This document shows positions 51,776 to 59,383 of a stretch of DNA of 64,000 bases, piece after piece. This DNA comes from JASGMR01 sp963664675 (GTDB taxonomy: Bacteria > Thermotogota > Thermotogae > Petrotogales > Kosmotogaceae). Position numbers and translations under genes: made by a program. The notes below the pieces were generated by a model, which was not told the origin of the DNA, made no database searches, and saw nothing but the letters and a program-made list of their open reading frames with translations. The stretch spans positions 62,001-126,000 of the forward strand of contig CAXXLB010000009.1 in NCBI GenBank assembly GCA_963664675.2. The letters are read 5' to 3'. Each line of letters begins with the position of its first letter. Positions within the stretch are counted from its first letter, which is position 1.

Positions 51776-53248
51776 ATGAAAGAAGAACTTTTAAAAGTCC
51801 TGGATAATATTCGAGCCTGCGCTTATGCCAGGGTATCTACAAAACATCAGTCCGATCTGTCACTAGATGCTCAGTTCACGGAGATCGAAAGAGAAGCAAA
51901 TCGCTATGGAATGAAAATAATACAAAAGTATTCCGATAAAGAGAGTGGAAAAAATACAGGGAGAAAAAACTTCTTAAAGATGTTAGAAGATTGTCGTGAG
52001 GGACTCTATAACGTAATCTTTGTACACGACTTCCAGAGGTTTGGAAGAGGCGGCGCTTCCGACGAGGTCCTTATAGAAGAACTACAGAAAGAAGGAATTT
52101 TTACTATCTCTGTCAATGGTGGAGTTAATCCACTGGATGATATAGCGGAAGTTCTTCGAGGAATGAATCTGATTCTCGGTGGCTGGGAAAGGAAAAAAAT
52201 AGCGAGCAGAACGGCCCATAGAATGCGGTCATATGCCGAGAATGGCTTTTTTATGGGAGGATTACCTCCTTACGGATATAAAGTAATAGAGGTAAAGGAT
52301 CCCTACGGTAAAAAGAGGAAAAAATTGGAAATTGACGAAGAAAAAGCATCGGTTGTAAAAGAGATTTTTACACGTTTTGCAGATGGAGATTCATATGATA
52401 CTATAATAGATTCACTCAATAAAAGAGGAATAAAATCTCAGAGAGGAAAAGAATTCTCAAAAACTTCATTATATGACATACTACATAACAAAAAGTATTA
52501 CGGAGTACAGGTTTACGCTAAAGGAACTAAGAGACAGCATCATATAAACCGGAAAGATGCCATTATTGTTCAGGGAGCAATTCCCGAAATAATAACGGAA
52601 GAATTATGGATGAGAGCAGCCCAGCGCTTCAGATCCGTAGTACCCAGAAAAAATGAGTACTTATTAAGCGGGTTTATCTTTTGTGGAATATGCGGATATA
52701 GAATGGAAGGATCCGGAGGTACTAAAATGGTTACCTATCGATGCCTTCGTCATAAACCATCAAGACATATAAGCAGGAACAAGGTAGAAAATTATGTCAT
52801 AGAATATCTTAAACATGAAATCATAGAAAAATTAGAAAATGACAATATAGAAGATACCGTAAGCATTATGAACGAATTTGCCAGGAGTCTTGATAAAAAC
52901 AAAGAACAAAAGCGTGCTGGGCTGGTGAAGAAATTGAATGAAACCATTGAAAGCGAGAATAAAATAGTAGAAGCAATAAAAAAAGGAATCAATTTAGATA
53001 GTGTTTTAAAAGAATCCGCAAAACTTGAAGAAGAAAGAGAAGAAATTAATGAAAAAATAAAAATCCTCGATAGGGATAAACACGAATACATAACTGCTGA
53101 ATCCCTCTATAATAGGATAAAAGAGCTAAAGAACGCTATAAAGAGTCGTGAATATGAGGCATTAAGGGCTGCCATTAGATATTATGTGGAAAAGGTTATA
53201 ATAATGGATAACGGATATATACAGATAATACCCACATCTGACAATTGA
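51776..53248 (+). CDS. Large serine recombinase (phage integrase)
   Basis: 490-residue site-specific recombinase that integrates and excises the element. N-terminal resolvase domain with nucleophile Ser21 in AYARVSTKHQS and the VHDFQRFGRGG segment; recombinase domain from about residue 165 (GGLPPYGYKV); zinc ribbon with CGICGYRMEGSG and a later Cys; and a coiled-coil region (residues 360-445) typical of this class, which steers integration against excision. It is shorter in the coiled-coil tail than some phage integrases. Convergent with the lysis genes; only the recombinase is on the plus strand. Confidence 0.95.
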   Translation: MKEELLKVLDNIRACAYARVSTKHQSDLSLDAQFTEIEREANRYGMKIIQKYSDKESGKNTGRKNFLKMLEDCREGLYNVIFVHDFQRFGRGGASDEVLIEELQKEGIFTISVNGGVNPLDDIAEVLRGMNLILGGWERKKIASRTAHRMRSYAENGFFMGGLPPYGYKVIEVKDPYGKKRKKLEIDEEKASVVKEIFTRFADGDSYDTIIDSLNKRGIKSQRGKEFSKTSLYDILHNKKYYGVQVYAKGTKRQHHINRKDAIIVQGAIPEIITEELWMRAAQRFRSVVPRKNEYLLSGFIFCGICGYRMEGSGGTKMVTYRCLRHKPSRHISRNKVENYVIEYLKHEIIEKLENDNIEDTVSIMNEFARSLDKNKEQKRAGLVKKLNETIESENKIVEAIKKGINLDSVLKESAKLEEEREEINEKIKILDRDKHEYITAESLYNRIKELKNAIKSREYEALRAAIRYYVEKVIIMDNGYIQIIPTSDN

Positions 53249-53257
53249 CATAAAAAC

Positions 53258-53300
53258 AGGGGGGCAGAATGAGATCATTTCTCATCTAACCCCCCTATTT
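53258..53300. terminator. Bidirectional terminator between recombinase and lysis genes
   Basis: Outer stem AGGGGGG (53258-53264) with CCCCCCT (53290-53296) and an inner ATGAGA/TCTCAT stem. In the minus direction it is followed by GTTTTTATG, in the plus direction by ATTTATT, so it serves the phage operon best. Confidence 0.8.
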
Positions 53301-53340
53301 ATTAGGGTAAAATATGGCAGCCCCACGGGGAGCCTAATAA
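53299..53340. other. Second strong hairpin next to the terminator
   Basis: TTATTAGG (53299-53306) and CCTAATAA (53333-53340) pair perfectly; between them GCCCC and GGGG form an inner GC-rich stem. It is not followed by a T run in either direction. It may be a recombinase or regulatory site or an additional transcript end. Confidence 0.55.
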
Positions 53341-53372
53341 CTGATGTGTTCACGGGAATTAGACACTATAAA

Positions 53373-53708
53373 CTAGAAGAAAACTTCAACTCCCGCATAA
53401 ATTCCATAGCCCTTTTTAAAATCAAAAAAATTATCATATTTTTTAGTTGTACCGACATGGAAACTCACAAGTGGGTTAAGTTCGTAGCTTGTAGTAACTC
53501 CTATAATTTTTGTGTTTCCTCCTACATTGAGTCCCCATTTATTTTTCTTGAATAGCTCTATCATTCCCAGAGTTTCACGAGTTATTTTGTTTGTGTCAAT
53601 ATCATAATTCAGTCCATAAACCTGTTTTATCTTATCCTCCGGAATACCTAGAGCTTTTAAAAACTGAATTGCCTGATCCGGTTGTATGAGGACCTTTAAC
53701 AGGTCCAT
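53373..53708 (-). CDS. Phage protein of unknown function
   Basis: 111 residues, last gene of the minus-strand phage operon. The C-terminal half alternates short strands (WGLNVGGNTKIIGVTTSYEL, then GYGIYAGVEVFF) ending in an aromatic residue, a pattern seen in outer-membrane beta barrels but too short for a full barrel. It starts 2 bp after the preceding gene stop, without a clear binding site of its own, so translation is likely coupled. Function not recognised. Confidence 0.5.
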   Translation of the reverse strand: MDLLKVLIQPDQAIQFLKALGIPEDKIKQVYGLNYDIDTNKITRETLGMIELFKKNKWGLNVGGNTKIIGVTTSYELNPLVSFHVGTTKKYDNFFDFKKGYGIYAGVEVFF

Positions 53709-53710
53709 AA

Positions 53711-54190
53711 TCAGTTTTTTGAAAAAGCTCCTTTCAACAATCCATATTCAGCCTTGACTACTTTCTTTATAAGGTCCTTATCATCCGAAGAAAGATTTAC
53801 TTTCGGATCCTTATCCGCCAGAGCTGCTGTAATTTCCACGGCGTGATCAGTGTACATTTCTTTTACTTCCTCGGGATCTATTTCCTCATGGGTTTTATAA
53901 TAATCATGTATTTCCCCATAAGTTTCATTTGCTCCGGATATACCTTCTCTCACAATATCCCTTATTTTTTCAAGCTGTGAGGTATTGTCGGGATCCTTAT
54001 CGAAAAGTTTTGTGAATTCGGTGACAGTATCTGCTCCATAAACCGCTATTTCCAGACCTTTTTTTATTCCTTCCATCCTTTTTTCATACTCTTCTTTAGT
54101 TTCCTTTTCCTTTTTCTGCATAACTTTCTTGTCAAAAAAATAAAAACCGGCTACAATACCGGCCGCTATTACGAAATATAACCATTCCAT
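53711..54190 (-). CDS. Phage membrane protein, holin-like position
   Basis: 159 residues with a single N-terminal membrane helix (residues 3-19) and a long, charged cytoplasmic part of predicted helices. It lies next to the endolysin gene, which suggests a holin or spanin-like part in lysis, but single-helix holins are usually shorter; the call is by position. AAAGGAGATG precedes the ATG. Confidence 0.5.
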   Translation of the reverse strand: MEWLYFVIAAGIVAGFYFFDKKVMQKKEKETKEEYEKRMEGIKKGLEIAVYGADTVTEFTKLFDKDPDNTSQLEKIRDIVREGISGANETYGEIHDYYKTHEEIDPEEVKEMYTDHAVEITAALADKDPKVNLSSDDKDLIKKVVKAEYGLLKGAFSKN

Positions 54191-54652
54191 TTAATCATCT
54201 CCTTTTATTATCCAGTCGTCCTCTATACTTAAATAAACGTTGTAGCATTTTTCACCATAATCCGGATCTGTTGCATATCCGCCTTTTTGAAGTTCCGTAT
54301 AATATTCCTTCGGTTTATATTTGTACATTAGCCAGGCATATTGATAACGGGGATTATTTTTAATTAGGGAAATGTAGTACATCATCGAATGCAAAAAACT
54401 CGGGAATGTTTCAAAGCTGGCGACTACCCTTCCCTTCTTATCCTTTACATATTCGGTTGTGGTCATTTTTGTATAACCCGGGAAAAATGAAGTGTCTTTT
54501 ATCCCGAAGAGATTATGACCCTGAATATGCTGTCCCCAGCCGGTCTCAAGTGCTGCCTGAGCTAATAACATCCTGGCGGGAAATCCTGTAACCATTTCAA
54601 CTAATAAAGCGTCTTTTATATGCTTTTTTACAAATTTTTCTTTTTTATTCAT
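54191..54652 (-). CDS. Endolysin, glucosaminidase family
   Basis: 153-residue cell-wall hydrolase of the FlgJ/glucosaminidase (GH73) type that cleaves the glycan backbone of peptidoglycan. The catalytic Glu lies in AQAALETGWGQH near residue 33, followed by GHNLFGIKDTSF, a FETFPSFLHSMMYYI block and the final GYATDPDYGEKCYNVY motif. No signal peptide and no wall-binding domain, as in simple phage lysins that need a holin. A GGAGG site lies 13 bases ahead of the ATG. Confidence 0.92.
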   Translation of the reverse strand: MNKKEKFVKKHIKDALLVEMVTGFPARMLLAQAALETGWGQHIQGHNLFGIKDTSFFPGYTKMTTTEYVKDKKGRVVASFETFPSFLHSMMYYISLIKNNPRYQYAWLMYKYKPKEYYTELQKGGYATDPDYGEKCYNVYLSIEDDWIIKGDD

Positions 54653-54661
54653 TTCAGTTTA

Positions 54662-55087
54662 TTAACCTCCATTTAAGCTATTGAAAATAAGAGTAATTAT
54701 TAAGGCTATAATTCCGGACGATGAGAAAATAGAAATTAATATTTTATTTTTCATTTGAACTTTTAACGTTATAAGTTCCTGCTCTTTCTTTTCCATCTCC
54801 CTTTTGTGTTGTTTTTCCTTTTCCTGGGAATCCAGTACCTTGTTAACTATTTTTTCGGCATAGCCATTTTCAACAGTGTAGTTATACTTTTTCACGTTCT
54901 CATTGAGTGAAGATATTTTTTTATCCTGTTCTTTGTTATGTTCCTTGATTGACCGCTGTTCACATTTTATTTCTCTGGTTTCACCTTTGATTTCAGTTAT
55001 ATCTTCTTTTACTTCCCTCATTACTTCTAAAACACCCGAAATATTTTCGTTTAATTCTTCAAGCGTCAATTCTTTTGCAGTAGTCAT
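54662..55087 (-). CDS. XhlA-like coiled-coil membrane protein
   Basis: 141 residues: coiled coil from about residue 15 to 110 (VKEDITEIKGETREIK and following heptads) and one C-terminal membrane helix (ILISIFSSSGIIALIITLIF). This layout fits XhlA-type hemolysin proteins of phage lysis cassettes, which act with a holin and endolysin. The start at 55087 follows GGAGGTTAAT; the frame open further upstream overlaps the next gene. Confidence 0.75.
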   Translation of the reverse strand: MTTAKELTLEELNENISGVLEVMREVKEDITEIKGETREIKCEQRSIKEHNKEQDKKISSLNENVKKYNYTVENGYAEKIVNKVLDSQEKEKQHKREMEKKEQELITLKVQMKNKILISIFSSSGIIALIITLIFNSLNGG

Positions 55088-55088
55088 T

Positions 55089-55517
55089 TCAAAAATTAAC
55101 CTCCAGATCCGGTTTGAAATGTTCGTATTGATATTCATAGGCCTGTCGTTCAAAAAATATGTTGTAGTAGGCTGAGCCCGGATCGTCATAAATACCTAAA
55201 TTAACAACATAATTAAGTCCATAGATCCCATAGAATGATGTTCCACCTAAAGCTAGGCAACTCCAGTTCTGAATGATATGAACCTTTTCATGGCATAAAA
55301 TCTCATCTATTGAATAGTCTCCCCACTGCGACTGATCGTTCAAAAGAACGAAGGGAGCTATAGTCACGGCAGGGGTTGAATCCGGAACCAGAAAATCAGC
55401 TTTTATCGTTATCGGTTGGCCACTAATAAAAAAGTATCCATAGCCTAAACCTACAACCATGGATACTATCCCCAAAATCACACCAAACCATTTATTACTA
55501 TCTAAAAAATCAACCAT
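55089..55517 (-). CDS. Phage HExxH-containing membrane protein
   Basis: 142 residues: an N-terminal membrane helix (residues 12-32), then a short domain containing CHEKVHIIQNW (HExxH zinc-peptidase motif) and a later ERQAYEYQYEH segment whose Glu or His could be the third zinc ligand. This resembles minimal zinc metallopeptidase cores. It sits between lysis and tail genes, overlapping the small gene upstream by one base. A role in degrading the wall cross-links, in maturation or in host interaction is possible; activity is not proven. Confidence 0.6.
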   Translation of the reverse strand: MVDFLDSNKWFGVILGIVSMVVGLGYGYFFISGQPITIKADFLVPDSTPAVTIAPFVLLNDQSQWGDYSIDEILCHEKVHIIQNWSCLALGGTSFYGIYGLNYVVNLGIYDDPGSAYYNIFFERQAYEYQYEHFKPDLEVNF

Positions 55518-55705
55518 TAACTCTGTCCCGTTTCTATATCTATAAACGATTTGATTTCCCTTATGATTCTTGTTGAAAATTCTAATGTTCTTAATCTATC
55601 GTCTATAGGTATTGAAGAATCATCATTCACAGCCTTATAAATTACATCGGCAAACTCATCTTTAATTCCATTAAGTTGTGTTTCTCTAGCAGAACTTAAA
55701 GCCAT
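55517..55705 (-). CDS. Small phage protein, unknown
   Basis: 62 residues, mainly helical and acidic (LNGIKDEFADVIYKAVNDD, TLEFSTRIIREIKSFIDIET). AGGAGGAA precedes the ATG. Its stop overlaps the start of the HExxH gene. Not recognised. Confidence 0.6.
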   Translation of the reverse strand: MALSSARETQLNGIKDEFADVIYKAVNDDSSIPIDDRLRTLEFSTRIIREIKSFIDIETGQS

Positions 55706-55722
55706 TTTTTCCTCCTATTCAA

Positions 55723-56844
55723 TTAAAAATTCATGGCATAAAATAAAACGTTGTTCCTCTCTTCATTATCAGGCATTTCAACATAATAAATTTTCAGATA
55801 AGCATCGTCTGAACTGCCTGTATATCCAATAACAAAATGATCATTGTCAAGTTTGGAAATTATTTGAGAAGAATTAGAAGTTCCGAAACTAGTTGAACTC
55901 AATTGATTGATTCCATAATTACTGCTGATCGAGAATATTTTCAGATATCCTGTGCTCGATTGCTTATATACTAACGCTACATGTTTTGAATCTAAAGCAA
56001 TAATGCTATTATTTTGGGCTTCAACAGTATCATGTTCAAGTGAATCAATCTGATTTATTTCATAGGAACTATCAATAGAAAACATTTTTATATAACCATC
56101 ATCATTGGCACCTTTATAAGCTAATACAAAATGAGCATCATCAATTTTACAAAGCGCAGTATGCTGACAGTTTGTAGATTCATGCTGTAATTCATCAATT
56201 TTTGTTATATTGCTTCCATCAGCATTTACAAAAAATGTTCTTATATATCCTTTTCCCGATCCACCATTATTTGACACGATATAGTGTGTTGAATCTATCT
56301 GTGCCATGCTACAGTCCCACCCGGAATCTGTATCATATTCAATTTTATCTATACTTGAAATTGCCCAGGTATTCCTGTCTACTTTGAATGTCTGGAGGTA
56401 TCCATCATAATCAGAAGAACCTGTAAAAACCATAATAAAATATATATAGCTTGAAGTTTCATTTATAATATAAAACTCGGCCGTATTTTCATAATAATCA
56501 AAACGAAGTTTATTTCCCAGTTTTGTTAAAGAATCTCCATTGGAATTACATGATATAACTTGCAAATAAGCACTACCTGATTGTCTGTAAGTAAATATTG
56601 CATGTGTATTATCCAGAACTAGTTGTCTCACATACATAGCGTAATTTGTTTCGATTACAAGATGATCTATATTCGCCATTTCATAATTTGAATTATATGA
56701 AATAGTTTGAAATGCCGCATCATTGTTCACACTTCTGTATCCTACGCTTATAATTCCATTTTTCCACTTTCTGGGATTTACACCAATTCCATAATTGGTA
56801 TCTATTTCCAAAGTGTTTTCAAGTGTAATATCATAATTGGCCAT
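55723..56844 (-). CDS. Phage repeat protein, beta-propeller-like, probable receptor-binding or fibre part
   Basis: 373 residues made of about six to seven repeats of 45-55 residues with a pattern such as DDAHFVLAYKGANDDGYIKMF, followed by a turn and IDSLEHDT: alternating strands typical of a beta propeller. No signal peptide, consistent with virion protein. Its place after tail genes and before lysis genes fits a distal tail or receptor-binding protein. Repeats of similar kind occur in the host giant lipoprotein (35.6-36.9 kb), but the sequences differ. Confidence 0.6.
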   Translation of the reverse strand: MANYDITLENTLEIDTNYGIGVNPRKWKNGIISVGYRSVNNDAAFQTISYNSNYEMANIDHLVIETNYAMYVRQLVLDNTHAIFTYRQSGSAYLQVISCNSNGDSLTKLGNKLRFDYYENTAEFYIINETSSYIYFIMVFTGSSDYDGYLQTFKVDRNTWAISSIDKIEYDTDSGWDCSMAQIDSTHYIVSNNGGSGKGYIRTFFVNADGSNITKIDELQHESTNCQHTALCKIDDAHFVLAYKGANDDGYIKMFSIDSSYEINQIDSLEHDTVEAQNNSIIALDSKHVALVYKQSSTGYLKIFSISSNYGINQLSSTSFGTSNSSQIISKLDNDHFVIGYTGSSDDAYLKIYYVEMPDNEERNNVLFYAMNF

Positions 56845-56857
56845 TTATATCACCTTA

Positions 56858-57472
56858 TTAAGAAAATGCTATTCCGGCCTGGCCATAATAAGTGGATCCG
56901 TCATAGTAAAGCGAAAGAATGTCTATTGAATTTGCTCCTGTTGAAAATGTAGGTGCATTCCCACCAGGCCATTTAATTCCACTGGGAAGAGTTATTGACC
57001 TTCCACCGGTAGAATCCTGGACGATTTTCAATAATAAATTGCATGGATTACTGGGGGCAGTGAAACTTATTGTGGTGTTTTGGTCTAGAGTTACTTTTTG
57101 CTTATTAGAATCTTTCCAGTCAATCGTAACTGTTCCAGAGTTCGGTGTATTAGCTTTCTCGGTAAATCCGATTGTATTTTCTCCGGAATCTAACTCGCCC
57201 CCTAATTCAGGCGAAGCATCATTTTTTAATTCTGAAATTGAAATAATTTCCCAGGCAAATCCGGTCCAGCACTTAAGTATTTCAGTACTTGGATTCCACC
57301 ACAGAGTTTTACCTCCTATTTTATTTGTTGGTTCATTTGTCTGACTGTATATAATGGCCATCTCATCTATTTTGTTCAGGTTATTCCCATAATCTATCCG
57401 GAACTGGTTAAAAGAGGTGGAATCATCATCTAATTTTGTAAGGCCGTGTTTTGGTGTAACCGTATTTGACAT
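56858..57472 (-). CDS. Phage tail/fibre-associated protein
   Basis: 204 residues. The start TPKHGLTKLDDDSTSFNQFR and NNLNKIDEMAIIYSQ are typical of short phage fibre or baseplate-associated proteins, and the middle has GGKTLWWNPSTEILKCWTG, a pattern seen in tail proteins with small carbohydrate-binding-like motifs. The C-terminal half (TVTIDWKDSNKQKVTLDQNT, then SITLPSGIKWPGG) resembles fibre tip repeats. AAAGGAGG precedes the ATG. Confidence 0.65.
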   Translation of the reverse strand: MSNTVTPKHGLTKLDDDSTSFNQFRIDYGNNLNKIDEMAIIYSQTNEPTNKIGGKTLWWNPSTEILKCWTGFAWEIISISELKNDASPELGGELDSGENTIGFTEKANTPNSGTVTIDWKDSNKQKVTLDQNTTISFTAPSNPCNLLLKIVQDSTGGRSITLPSGIKWPGGNAPTFSTGANSIDILSLYYDGSTYYGQAGIAFS

Positions 57473-57483
57473 CTTAACCTCCT

Positions 57484-57834
57484 TTATTCGGTGTACGAAT
57501 CCCAGTTATCATTCATATCTATTCCGTAAACATTCAAACGGTTGGAACCTAAATCAAGATCGGAAGAAAAAATCTCGGACATTATATCCACTCCCGAATC
57601 TATTTTGCTCATTTCTCCGACTGTCCTTGAACCCAAATTCCCAACAGTTTCGGAACCAAAATAAGCAACATCCAGTTTGAATTCATCTATAAGTATCCCC
57701 GTATCATGAGAAATGCCGTTCCTTTTTATTTTCCAGCCCCAGATATCCTCATCCGATTCAAAGGAAACTATCGATGAATTCATCCCTTCAACCTGCGATA
57801 CCTTCTCCTTTGAAAGACTTAAAACATTTATCAT
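57484..57834 (-). CDS. Phage protein of unknown function
   Basis: 116 residues. The start at 57834 follows GAAGGTGG and overlaps the preceding stop as ATGA; a longer frame to 57897 lies inside the upstream gene. Composition is acidic and beta-rich (AYFGSETVGNLGSRTVGEMS). Probably a minor tail or baseplate component by position; not recognised. Confidence 0.6.
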   Translation of the reverse strand: MINVLSLSKEKVSQVEGMNSSIVSFESDEDIWGWKIKRNGISHDTGILIDEFKLDVAYFGSETVGNLGSRTVGEMSKIDSGVDIMSEIFSSDLDLGSNRLNVYGIDMNDNWDSYTE

Positions 57835-58115
57835 ACAAAATCCACCTTCAATTGTTGCCTTTTTAAAACGGGTTTCCCATCTACAAGCGTTTTCCACTCA
57901 TAAATGTACATTTCCGGATGAGTGTCTTCCGGAAGTGTTAAAAAATAATGGTAAATACCCTCGCTTTCTTTCACAGGAGTGAAAGTATCTATCAATGAGT
58001 AGTCGCCGGAATACAATTTAAGGGAAGGGATAAAAGCGGGATCGAAAATGTTTCCACCTTCATCCTTAAAAGTAGCTGTTATTTTAATTGTGTTTCCCGA
58101 TTGATAGCTATTCAC
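57831..58115 (-). CDS. Phage protein with Ig-like fold, unknown
   Basis: 94 residues with the pattern of one immunoglobulin-like sandwich (GNTIKITATFKDEGGNIFDP, then YHYFLTLPEDTHPEMYIYEW). Such one-domain proteins occur among phage tail decorations. GTG start behind GGAGGTG; the stop overlaps the next gene by 4 bp. Confidence 0.65.
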   Translation of the reverse strand: MNSYQSGNTIKITATFKDEGGNIFDPAFIPSLKLYSGDYSLIDTFTPVKESEGIYHYFLTLPEDTHPEMYIYEWKTLVDGKPVLKRQQLKVDFV

Positions 58116-58605
58116 GGGTTTTCACCTCCTGTATTTCAATATTTTTCCCGGATTCCAGGATAATTATTTGTTTTTTATCTTCCAGTAAATCTATGTATTT
58201 TTTCTCCTCAGAAATAACCAGGTTCTTTTCGAGTTCGGAAAACTCGATTACCTTTTTATGCTCAAGCAGTTCAATAAAAACTTTTCTCGAATAAACATCT
58301 ATGGGAATTTGTACTATCCTGGATGGATTTAAAACCTCATCATATACAAGAGCATTTAAAATTACCTGCCCATCTGAAATATCACTAAACTGGTAAGTCC
58401 CATCAAAATATGTTTCGTGAAAATCCAGAATCAAATCATGTTTGTCACCCTTTGAATCAACAAAATAAAACTCCTGGATATTCGATAATTGCTCGTTGCT
58501 CTCAATTCTGAAATATTCCATATTTCCTACCATCGTATTCCCCGGGGAAATTACGTTTATTTCAGGTTCCGTCGTATCCTTGGTTAAATAAAAAAAGGAG
58601 GACAT
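58108..58605 (-). CDS. Phage Ig-like protein with charged tail
   Basis: 165 residues. The N-terminus FFYLTKDTTEPEINVISPGN is shared in form with the next gene (FYLVKDTTGP), then comes an Ig-like domain and a C-terminal segment of short repeated units (EYSxLEKNL-like: LLEHKKVIEFSELEKNLVIS, LLEDKKQIIILESGKN) that may form a beta-solenoid or coiled stalk. GGGGGATGG precedes the ATG. Confidence 0.65.
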   Translation of the reverse strand: MSSFFYLTKDTTEPEINVISPGNTMVGNMEYFRIESNEQLSNIQEFYFVDSKGDKHDLILDFHETYFDGTYQFSDISDGQVILNALVYDEVLNPSRIVQIPIDVYSRKVFIELLEHKKVIEFSELEKNLVISEEKKYIDLLEDKKQIIILESGKNIEIQEVKTRE

Positions 58606-58619
58606 ATTCCATCCCCCTT

Positions 58620-59300
58620 TTATACGGACCAGTTACCGGCCTTGTCTCTTACGAATACTTTTATGATTTTCTGTCCGTCGGCTGCGCTCGCCACTTCCAG
58701 ATCGGCACAGTTTATCTGACAGTTAATCGGTGTTGAAGCAGGATAATCTCCATCATTTCCACTCATATTCACCGAACCATTTGCTGTTAAAATAACTGTT
58801 CCGGTATCATGAGCAGCACCTGTGGATGCGACAACTTTGACCACGTATTCATCGAATATGGTATCAATCGAAAAGCTGAACGACGCAACATTCTTGGTAG
58901 CCTTTTTGGAGATTTTCGAAACATCAGGACCTGTGATAGTCACAACCGGCAATGTGGTATCAAGAATTATAGAATCTGAGGCCTGGGAACTCTCATTATA
59001 TACATCATCCCTTATTTTCAGGTAAACTGTCTTTGAACCATCTCCGGATGACAACTTAATTTGTTTTGATGTGGCGTATGAAATCCAGTTTGAATTTTCT
59101 TCTGTGCCCTGAACATCCGCATTAAATTCCGTATCAACGTCTCCCCAGATTTTCATCTGGTAGTTTGTCGTATCTCCATCACCCGTCCCTATTGTAGCCT
59201 CAACAAGTTGTTGAACCGCAAACTGAGCATCGGCGTCAATCTGAATACTTGGACTGGCAGGACCTGTAGTATCTTTCACAAGATAAAAATAGTTAGCCAT
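58620..59300 (-). CDS. Phage tail-associated protein with Ig-like domains
   Basis: 226 residues. It begins NYFYLVKDTTGPASPSIQID, sharing the opening motif of the gene after it, and contains two Ig-like sandwiches, the second with SDSIILDTTLPVVTITGP and VFVRDKAGNWSV, typical of surface-exposed phage or bacterial Ig repeats. GGAGGATAT precedes the ATG. Probably displayed on the tail or capsid and contacting the host surface. Confidence 0.7.
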   Translation of the reverse strand: MANYFYLVKDTTGPASPSIQIDADAQFAVQQLVEATIGTGDGDTTNYQMKIWGDVDTEFNADVQGTEENSNWISYATSKQIKLSSGDGSKTVYLKIRDDVYNESSQASDSIILDTTLPVVTITGPDVSKISKKATKNVASFSFSIDTIFDEYVVKVVASTGAAHDTGTVILTANGSVNMSGNDGDYPASTPINCQINCADLEVASAADGQKIIKVFVRDKAGNWSV

Positions 59301-59383
59301 TATTTATATCCTCCATATTTAAATATTTATTGTTTTATTATGTAAATTTTTACGCTGTGGATAAGGATTGAAATAAACTTGTC

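Noticed and set aside
53373..53555. Plus-strand frame opposite the last phage gene
   Set aside because: It overlaps a minus-strand gene consistent with the operon and lacks a ribosome binding site.
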